From Symbiodinium natans (lineage: Eukaryota; Sar; Dinophyceae; Suessiales; Symbiodiniaceae), in NCBI GenBank assembly GCA_905221605.1, contig CAJNDS010001713.1, positions 512,501 to 525,000 of the forward strand: a DNA stretch of 12,500 nt. The letters are read 5' to 3'. Position 1 is the stretch's first letter. Each line of letters begins with the position of its first letter. The translations under genes were made by a program, and so were the position numbers. The notes beneath the pieces were generated by a model. It searched no databases and was not told the origin of the DNA. It saw only the letters and a program-made list of their open reading frames with translations. Positions 6,540 to 12,500 of the stretch are shown in pieces.

Positions 6540-8405
6540 ATGGCTTCACGCGTCCGTGTGGTCGCGCAGCAGCTGTGCCCACAGCCTGCATCGAGCAAGC
6601 CGCTGCAAGAGCTCATCCAAGAAGCAGTGGAAGTAGCAGGAAAGTACACGGCAGAAATAGACGAGTTGAAAGCGGGCGGGCAGATGGGGAAGATGCCGAG
6701 CATCACTCACTATGATTTCATGCAGACGACCAATCACCTCTTCTCCGTCAACGCAAAGAGAGAGCTGGAAGCGATGCTGGAAGTATCCGAGGCGGAAGGC
6801 CGCCTTTCACTCACGAAAGTATTGCCAGGGCCATGGGATGCGGCACATACGACGGCAGACAGGGCGCGGCTGGTGCAAGAGGTGCAATGGGCCTATGCAC
6901 GCGGCAGCAACATGCAGCAAGTTGCGGCCTGGCAGCACAAGTATGGCAAACGCGGCCTCAGCAGCAACTTGGCTGTGCCACAGGTGGTGAATATGGGCTC
7001 CGGGAGCAAAACCGTAACTCGCGTCGACATGCGCGTTATCGTAGCTGATCCAGAGGACGCTGCGAGACTCTCCAGAATACATGTGCAGAAGGACGGAGGG
7101 TTTGAGTCCGCCTTGATGACGAGCGTCATATCCACGACAGACAACCAGGAATGGAAAGATCAGAGACAGCACCTTCTGGAGGCGTTCTTGCCTTTGTCGT
7201 CGTTGGCGCAGATCATGCCCGTATCATTTGCGCGAGCCAGAAGCTGCACAGCGAGACTGATGGACGCAGCCTTGAATGGCACTCCTGTGGATATGAGCGA
7301 CTTCCTCCTGCACGAAGCTCAAGCTCAGTTGCAGCTGGCTTTGTTAGGTGTGCCGGAGGATCTCATGAGCAGTGTCAACGCCGAGATGCGTTCTGCGTTT
7401 AGTGGGAATCAAGACGGCAACAAGAGCAATGCCCTGGCCGATGCCATGTCAAAGATTGTCGCAAGCTTGGAAAAGCAGGATCTGACACTTCCAAGCTCGG
7501 GCTGTCCAGTCAAGGGGCCATTGTCACAAGTCTTGCGCACAGCCAACCTCACACCAGCAGGCTTCTACGGGAATCTCCTGCTCATCTTGTTCGCGGGGCA
7601 TGACACAACAGGGCACACCATGACTTGGTTGCTCTTTGAACTTGCACGCAATCCAGGCATCCAGAGTGCTGTGCAAGATGAAGTCGACCGCTTTTTGGAA
7701 GCCCTGCACGGGAAAGATCCCAGCTACCAAGACCTCAGTCGGCTTGAGTTGATGGACAGGTGCATCACGGAAACGCTACGACTCTGGCCTGCTGTTGCCA
7801 ACGGAACGTTTCGGCGGCTACAAATGGGAGATTCAGTCAAAGGGGCGGATGGGAAGGATGTCTTTCTGCCAAAGGGCACGGCGATCAACATCGTGAATTG
7901 GTCCAGACATAGGAATCCAGATGTTTGGGGCCCAGACGCGAATCGCTTCAATCCTTATCGCGACTTCTCTGCCTGCGAGCTGGCGCATGTTGGCTGCCCC
8001 ATGGCCGCTACTAACCCTCAGTCGGAGCGGTTCTCACCCTTTGCACACGCACCTCGCAGCTGCCTGGGGCGAAACTTTGCGCAGATGGAGATGAGGGTTA
8101 TCATGCACCTTGGCATGATGTTGGCATGTCCTGCTGCGTTCTACTGCCATGAGCAGACGCGATCATGAGCTGTTTAAGCCTTTCTTTGTCCTTATGCCTG
8201 TCCTATGCGTTGTCCAAAATTCTGTCCAGTTTGTCTGCACTGCAGGTTGAACCTGCTCCGCAACTTCACTTTCACGCTTGCCCCTCCCTACGACGAGGTG
8301 TATTCCAAGATCAGCACAACGGAAGCTACCGAGTTTTACGGCGTGAACCGCTTTACCATGGGCCCAGTTGACCTGGAGCGTGAAGGTGCGCTTGTTTTCC
8401 GGTAA
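6540..8405 (+). CDS. Cytochrome P450 monooxygenase, two exons (6540-8119, 8246-8405)
   Basis: This is a haem-thiolate monooxygenase, about 579 residues. Visible P450 landmarks in order: a conserved-looking N-terminal beta region (VIVADPEDAARL, near residue 170); C-helix WKDQR (W205, R209); I-helix oxygen-activation motif AGHDTT (352-357); K-helix ExxR (E411-R414); the NRFNP region around R469; and the haem loop FAHAPRSCLG with the presumed Cys ligand at 508. The usual glycines of the haem loop are Ala here. The first in-frame ATG is 6540. About 90 residues precede the LPGPW segment, with no obvious membrane anchor, unlike typical microsomal P450s. Exon 2 restores the expected C-terminal part (LLRNFTFTLAPPYDEV). 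The intron 8120-8245 is GT-AG, 126 nt, with a pyrimidine-rich 3' half. The overall pattern recalls stramenopile/algal P450s; the exact CYP family and substrate are unknown. The end is either TAA 8403-8405 or splicing at GTAAGC 8402. Confidence 0.93.
8120..8245 (+). other. P450 intron (GT-AG, 126 nt)
   Basis: Reading through 8120 adds a foreign-looking tail and a stop at 8166. Splicing GTTGGCATG...CTGCAG restores a typical P450 C-terminus in frame (codon split AT|G). The four bases GTTG occur at both junctions (8120-8123 and 8246-8249), so the cut could slide on sequence alone, but only this position gives GT-AG. Confidence 0.75.
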
Positions 8406-8481
8406 GCCTCCCCAGCCCAACATGCCACAGCATCCAAATACTACATCCGTTCAATGAGTCAAGTTCACGCCACCCTGGCAG

Positions 8482-8803
8482 GTCAAGCTGTCTGGGGCAA
8501 AAGACCTCTCATCGGACTGAAGATGAAGATTGCACGCCGAGAACGGCCAAACTTATCAGCAACGCGTTGATTCGTCTCGGAGTCTGTGGGCACATTGATG
8601 AAAGGCCTCAAGCTTTTCGGTCTGATGTAAGTTGAGCATGGGTGTTGAGTGCGTTGTTTGCTTGTGTTTGTCCACAGATTATTGATTGATTCTTCTGTGC
8701 AGTTGTGCGCTTGCACTGCGACCGTGGGGATCACGAAAAGGGCCGTGCCAACACGCGCTTGAAGGATCTCAGAAGGATCGAGTTGCGCACATCCTACTGC
8801 TAG
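8482..8803 (+). CDS. Possible additional 3' exons of the P450 transcript, or a separate gene
   Basis: After the acceptor CCTGGCAG (ends 8481), a frame compatible with splicing from 8401 reads TAKLISNALIRLGVCGHID with good codon periodicity. It reaches a strong-looking donor GTAAGT at 8627, or a TGA at 8633-8635 if unspliced. A second piece after TTCTTCTGTGCAG (ends 8702) reads VRLHCDRGDHEKGR and LKDLRRIELRTSYC and stops at TAG 8801-8803, but its phase does not match the 8627 donor directly. P450s normally end near the position already reached at 8402, so these pieces would be an unusual extension or an untranslated/independent unit. The minus strand carries an uninterrupted 139-codon frame over 8483-8902, so strand is uncertain. 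Confidence 0.25.
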
Positions 8804-9191
8804 TTCTGTCATGCTGCGAGTTTCCATGCGTGCAGTAAGCTGTTGGAAGCTATGCTGAGCCGTGAGACTCATCAATGCCAGCTCTAATAGCCATACCTCC
8901 AAGCTCCGAATCCTTATGGCTGTGCACGTGTTAGCCTGACGCTGCTAGACCTGTTCTTTGCGCGATGGCACTCATAGCTGCCAGCTATAGCTCAATGCTT
9001 GTTTCGAAAACGAGGCGATTCCCCCAAAGGGCTCGCTCCACCCCTTCGTGTGCCGGATGCTGAGCCAGGACCACATCAACGAGGAGGATGATTCCTTGCA
9101 TGCCCCGCGTCAGAGTGGGCTTTGCAGGACTTCGGGTTGAGAGTAAGAAGTCAATTTAGGGTTCAGGACTTTAGGGCCGAAGGCTGAAGAT
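8804..9191. other. Intergenic spacer between convergent genes
   Basis: No convincing coding frame other than the tail of the minus-strand ORF discussed elsewhere. A short TTTAGGG-like tract lies at 9155-9177. It separates the plus-strand P450 unit from the minus-strand gene that ends at 9192. Confidence 0.4.
9155..9177 (+). repeat. Short telomere-like tract (ATTTAGGG, CTTTAGGG)
   Basis: Two TTTAGGG units separated by about ten bases lie in the convergent spacer just beyond the end of the minus-strand gene. It resembles the tracts in the introns on the left side of the window. Confidence 0.5.
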
Positions 9192-10782
9192 TCAGGCTGA
9201 AAGTATCTGAAGGTTCATGTTTATGAGGCTCATGGTCTCCCTTCTTCTCAGGATGCTGAAGGTTTGAGCTCTGGTTTCTGTGGTGCGACGGCGGTTGCAG
9301 TGATCCGACGAATCGCACGACGCATCACGACGCCTGAGGTTGGCGTGGAGATCCTGGAAACAATCAGGCAAGTGAGCCAGGCAAGTGCAAAACTTAGTGC
9401 AGCCTCGTGCTTCTGTGAAAGCTAAGCGTGAGTTAACGTGCGTGGGGCGCTCGGGTCTGTGGCTCGTGGCGCTCTGCATGCTGTCTATCATCACCCCGTT
9501 TAGAATGTACGCAACCGAGCTTCAAGAGTTGGCATCGTGCTCTAGAAGCACCGGTATGAGAAGCATCCCCAAGGCCGCCTTGCCCTCAAAGACCTGAGTC
9601 CCCCCGGGCCCTCTCCGGGAGGCCGCCAGTGAGCCGGAAGCTTCCGAGGCTACCCAAGGCCGTTGTCCGAGATCCCTCATGAGTCGTTGGTGGATTTCGG
9701 GCTTGGTGAACTTTTCTGGTGTACGGTACTCCGCAATCCTACCAGTTGGCGTGCGATGTGGATCAAAGAGCCCTGTCCGAACAGGTGCAGAAGAAAGTCC
9801 CAGGGACATGCCGCCGAGCACCAAGTTCCCAATCAGCTGCGACCCATGCGACGGAGGCTGCTGTTCTGCCCCAACTCTGCTTATAAGCTTGTGTATGCAG
9901 ACAAGGTACAGCAACGGCGTCCTGTCCTTCCAGCGCCATGTCAACCATCGAGTGATGAGCTCATTCTGTGATTTCTTATTCCAGTTGGCGATGTTTTGTG
10001 AGGCACGAGGGCAGATGCTTCTGAGCCAAGGTCTTGTCTCAAGTGAGGAAAGAGGCCCGAGCAGCGTGCGAGTTTACTGGAACATCACTATTTGTATGAC
10101 GATTTGGTCAGGTTGACAAGATGCACTGCAAGATGGTCAAGTTCTGGCCTCAAGTCACTCCACGCAACCTTTAGAACTTTATCCGTTTTAGCCTCCTTAA
10201 AGGCGTGTCGAGTGGCTGCTGTCCGAAGTCGACCAGCTGCCACAGTCTTAGCCGCATCAGGACGTAGGGTTTCCACATGATCTCGGCATGCGGTTCCCGC
10301 TGAGAAGTAAAGGCTCGTCTTCGCGGGCTCTTGTGCCTCACGGGAGTGTCCCAGGCCGCGGCTCTTCCCCCATGACCAACCAATCTGCAGCCCGGTTTTC
10401 TCAGCCGGGGGCGTGGGGGGCCTCAGCTTCGTCACTGGAGTGCCTGGGAGACTGTAGAGAAGCCCCAAAACTCTCAAAGCCAGGTTGACGGCATGCAGTT
10501 CATTTTCTACCCCATGGGGTACCGAGACTCCACGGAGGCCTCGCATGCCGGGGGACACTCACGGGCTTCAAGGTCTTCAAATGTCTTCAAGCTTTGAAGT
10601 TTTTCTGATGCTGGGCTTGCGCGCAGGGCTTCTGCTCCCTCTTCCTCTACTGCCCTGCGGGTGGCGGCCACAGAAGCCAACTGTTCAGGCAGGTTTCGCC
10701 AGTTCTGAGACGCCTCTTTTTCTCTAGAATCTGTTGATTCCTCGAATGCCGAAATCCTGAACACGTGGATGCGAGCTGCCAT
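9192..10782 (-). CDS. Unknown multi-exon gene on the minus strand
   Basis: The proposed start is ATG 10782-10780, just after an acceptor-like CTTCAG. Exon 10782-10563 encodes MAARIHVFRISAFEESTD, then an acidic, Ala/Glu-rich helical stretch, and ends at a textbook donor GTGAGT. A 56-nt intron leads to an exon at 10506 (NELHAVNLALR), in phase. Further coding-like pieces are 10299 to about 10100 (DAAKTVAAGRLRTAATRHAF, then VAWSDLRPELDHLAVHL), about 9948-9780 (MVDMALEGQDAVAV), about 9770-9525 (EYRTPEKFTKPEIHQRLMRD and FEGKAALGMLL), and a final exon 9353-9192 after TTGTTTCCAG (DLHANLRRRDASCDSSDH), ending at TGA 9194-9192. No family is recognisable. The 10299 exon joins only with a less certain donor, and the middle junctions are unresolved, so this could be more than one gene. 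It is divergent from the gene at 11110 and convergent with the P450. Confidence 0.42.
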
Positions 10783-11109
10783 GTCTTGCTGAAGCCTCGG
10801 TCGAGCAACCAAGGCCGCTCATTGGGGTGGTAGTAGAGCTCGCTCGCTCTCTCTATCTCCCTCCCACCCTCTCCTTCTCCTCTCCCTACCTCTCTCTCGC
10901 CGGCCCTCGCTCCCTCTTGCTTTCTGAATCGGGGACAGCAGTTTCCCGAATCGCCGTTTTCCGGAATCCATCGGAGCTGAGGCGTGAACATCAAGTGCAA
11001 CCTCAACGCCGGCAACCAGAAGCGAGATGTAGTCGGCTCAGACGTTCGTCTCTCCTACACGTTAGGGGTGCAGGATTTCAGGATTTAGGGAAGTCTTCGT
11101 AGCCTTGGT
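10783..11109. other. Divergent intergenic region
   Basis: It lies between the minus-strand gene starting near 10782 and the plus-strand gene starting near 11110. It contains the CT/GA tract at 10839-10923 and a TTTAGGG unit at about 11080-11090. The ORF over the tract on the minus strand is GA-repeat-driven (Arg/Glu/Gly) and I do not regard it as coding. Any bidirectional promoter would have to lie here, but no known motif is visible. Confidence 0.45.
10839..10923. repeat. CT-rich (GA on minus) low-complexity tract
   Basis: About 85 bases are largely CTC, TCTC and CCCT units with few A or G. It resembles the tract at 12411-12500 in composition but is not an exact copy. Confidence 0.85.
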
Positions 11110-12051
11110 ATGGATGACCCTGAGCTGACAGACCCTGAAGCTTCAAGCTGTTGGTCGCAGCTCAAATCAAGAGCAAAAGCCCAGGCAACCCTTCGCAGAA
11201 TACTCTGTAAACCCAACAGGAGAAACCAAAATAGCTACAGCAGGTCCATGAATGGTACACAGTATATTCACCCCCCCCCCCCCCACCCCCCACGACTCGC
11301 CTAAAACACCCCAAGATTCTGTGAGGCCAGCAACCACTTCAGGGAAGCCGGCGCCTTCGGCCGCTGCAACTTCTGTCGCGCCTCGACAGCGCGGTGGACT
11401 CGGTGCGCCCCCCCCCCCCCCCCCTCCTTCCTCTCCCTCCCCCCCTCTCCCTCCCGGGTACGTCAATTGGCTCCTGTTGCTTTGTGGGTTTGGGTTCCGA
11501 GTGGTTTCTGGATCTGTCTTGGTGCGGTGGGCTCAGGGGCTCGCGACATTGTTTGGAGGCTCAAGTTCATCCCCAAACCGTCAGACCTAAAGCACCCATG
11601 TGGCGGGAGGACACCAACACGGCCCTACTGTGGCTTGAGATTGAGGAGCTGATCCAGGACGGCCAACCCTGGCTTGGGGTTGTGCGTGTTTAAGACTTGG
11701 GGCCTTGATGGCTTTGGCTGGTTACTGAAGAAGCTCCTGGCCAACCTTTGCAGAGCCAGGACAGCAAAAAGACCATGGAAGAGGAGGGCAGGACGGGTGC
11801 AGCGCCAAATGCCTGGCATAAGTCCTCTTCACCCGAGACAAACACGAAGCTCCTTTCTCACAGAGCGCTCTTACGAACCGAACAGGAGAGGCAAGAAGCC
11901 GCCTGCCCGGAGCTCGTTACCAGCCCGTTGCCCTTCTGCATCTCATTGTTGAGCCCCTCCTTGGACACTTCTCCTAGAGGCCCTGGAACTCGAAAGTGCC
12001 GCCGCAGCCTTTGCCGAGCGACTAGTTGGGGCTTCAAGGGCTGAGCCTTGA
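11110..12051 (+). CDS. Unknown multi-exon gene, plus strand, about 190 residues as modelled
   Basis: A five-exon model keeps one frame from ATG 11110 to TGA 12049-12051. Exon 11110-11206 begins MDDPELTDPEASSCWSQL. Exon 11316-11406 includes SVRPATTSGKPAPSAAAT. Exon 11537-11678 includes WREDTNTALLWLEIEELIQD. Exon 11754-11922 includes SQDSKKTMEEEGRTGAAPN. Exon 11978-12051 includes ALELESAAAAFAERLVGAS. Introns are GT-AG (11207-11315, 11679-11753) and GC-AG (11407-11536, 11923-11977). Two introns carry poly-C runs. A GT donor at 11403 is an alternative that would put exon 3 in another frame. The protein is hydrophilic and helix-favouring toward its end, with no recognised domain. Coding-like DNA continues at 12161-12281, so the stop at 12051 may itself be intronic and the gene longer. 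Confidence 0.38.
11271..11291. repeat. Poly-C tract (C14-A-C6)
   Basis: Fourteen C, one A, then six C, inside the proposed intron 11207-11315. It could supply the pyrimidine tract for the acceptor at 11315. Homopolymer length may be unreliable in assemblies. Confidence 0.9.
11408..11454. repeat. Poly-C17 followed by CT-rich tract
   Basis: Seventeen C (11408-11424) run into CTCCTTCCTCTCC-type sequence to about 11454, at the 5' end of the proposed intron 11407-11536. Translation across it gives only poly-Pro or poly-Gly. Confidence 0.9.
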
Positions 12052-12160
12052 TCAGCCTTTGCCGCCTTCGCCATCGTCTCACCCCCACGACGTTGTTCCG
12101 ACTGGTGCATGGCAGTCGACCGAGGCACCCCGGGCGGCAGGTAGCGTACCTACCTCAGTT

Positions 12161-12281
12161 CGCCTTGACCCAGAGAGCGGGGCTGCAAAACTCCTGAGGA
12201 GTTTTTCAGGGCAGATTGGACTGCTGGACCAAGGTGAAACTCACGCGGATCGCCAACACCGACTACTTGACAGAGGCCTGA
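12161..12281 (+). CDS. Possible further exons of the preceding gene
   Basis: After the acceptor-like TACCTACCTCAG (ends about 12150) a short frame reads FALTQRAGLQNS. After GTTTTTCAG (ends 12209) a frame with strong codon periodicity reads RLDCWTKVKLTRIANTDY and ends at TGA 12279-12281. Both are on the plus strand and fit downstream exons of the gene starting at 11110. Junctions were not resolved. Confidence 0.28.
12187..12205. repeat. Perfect 19-bp palindrome
   Basis: AAAACTCCT and AGGAGTTTT are exact reverse complements around a central G. It sits directly before the candidate acceptor ending at 12209, so an RNA hairpin could lie beside a splice site. Its function is unknown. Confidence 0.85.
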
Positions 12282-12410
12282 TCTGCTCCTCATGGTCACC
12301 TATGGTCTTGAGATGCTTGCCAGGTCCGGCGACTCCCATCCATGTGGACGGATCAGAAGCTTCTGAGCTGCTTCTAGCAAGCCCCAATCATTTGGGGTGT
12401 CCTCCATGCT

Positions 12411-12500
12411 TCCCTCTCCTTGTATCTCCCTCTCGCGCTAGCTCTCCCTCTCTCTCCCCTCGCTCCCCCTCTCGCCCCTCTTCCTCTTTGCTTTATCTCT
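12411..12500. repeat. CT-rich low-complexity tract at the right edge
   Basis: Ninety bases of CTCC, TCTC and CCCT units run to the end of the window and probably beyond it. The type is the same as 10839-10923. From 12282 to 12410 no confident gene is visible, although one plus frame stays open. Confidence 0.85.

Noticed and set aside
9679-10116. 145-codon plus-strand ORF
   Set aside because: It is the complement of minus-strand segments with stronger coding periodicity (MVDMALEGQDAVAV; EYRTPEKFTKPEIHQRL). No domain is visible.
10647-11015. Arg/Glu/Gly-rich minus-strand ORF
   Set aside because: It is driven by the GA tract at 10839-10923 and overlaps in another frame the better first exon of the minus-strand gene.
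11167-11466. Gly/Glu-rich minus-strand ORF and the matching poly-Pro plus-strand ORFs
   Set aside because: The Gly and Pro runs are direct translations of the C17 and CT tracts; the plus-strand flanks are better explained as separate exons.
11556-11565. GGCTCAAG, resembling the end of the dinoflagellate spliced leader
   Set aside because: Only the last eight bases match and the preceding leader bases do not, so there is no support for a relict leader. A second GGCTCAAG near 966-973 is likewise isolated.
1-12500. CRISPR arrays, tRNA or rRNA genes, transposase or reverse transcriptase
   Set aside because: I looked for spaced direct repeats, cloverleaf-like sequences, rRNA cores and typical mobile-element protein motifs and saw none. 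Small RNA genes could still be missed by eye.

Overview
This window reads as nuclear DNA of a dinoflagellate, probably a Symbiodiniaceae-like or related alga. I infer this from several signs together: a eukaryotic cytochrome P450 gene with introns; many short candidate exons separated by short introns (about 55-240 nt); several introns best modelled with GC-AG splice sites, which are common in dinoflagellates; degenerate TTTAGGG/CCCTAAA tracts scattered through introns and intergenic DNA; and long poly-C, CT and trinucleotide simple repeats. There are no bacterial-style packed ORFs, operons or Shine-Dalgarno sites. Species assignment is inference.

Layout. 1-1740: a chain of small plus-strand candidate exons with a coiled-coil flavour, entering from the left edge. 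2069-2805 and 2881-3322: further plus-strand exon chains, possibly the same gene. 3323-3894: no convincing gene. 3895-4733: an unknown plus-strand gene whose last three exons join in phase and end at a TAG. 4882-5323 and 5405-5868: two further plus-strand exon groups, the second with an unresolved frame change. 5869-6539: intergenic, with an AT-rich foldback element at 5882-5977. 6540-8405: the one confidently recognised gene, a cytochrome P450 of about 579 residues split by a 126-nt intron, with possible 3' exons to 8803. 8804-9191: intergenic. 9192-10782: a minus-strand multi-exon gene of unknown function, convergent with the P450 gene. 10783-11109: a divergent intergenic region holding a GA/CT tract. 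11110-12051, continuing to at least 12281: a plus-strand multi-exon gene of unknown function. 12411-12500: a second CT tract at the right edge.

The genes do not form a recognisable pathway. The P450 is presumably a haem monooxygenase with an unknown substrate. The other proteins could not be assigned to families. Their exon structures come from reading-frame continuity, codon periodicity (purine first, pyrimidine third) and splice-phase compatibility, so individual boundaries are provisional. Only the P450 ORF is long enough to stand well above chance.
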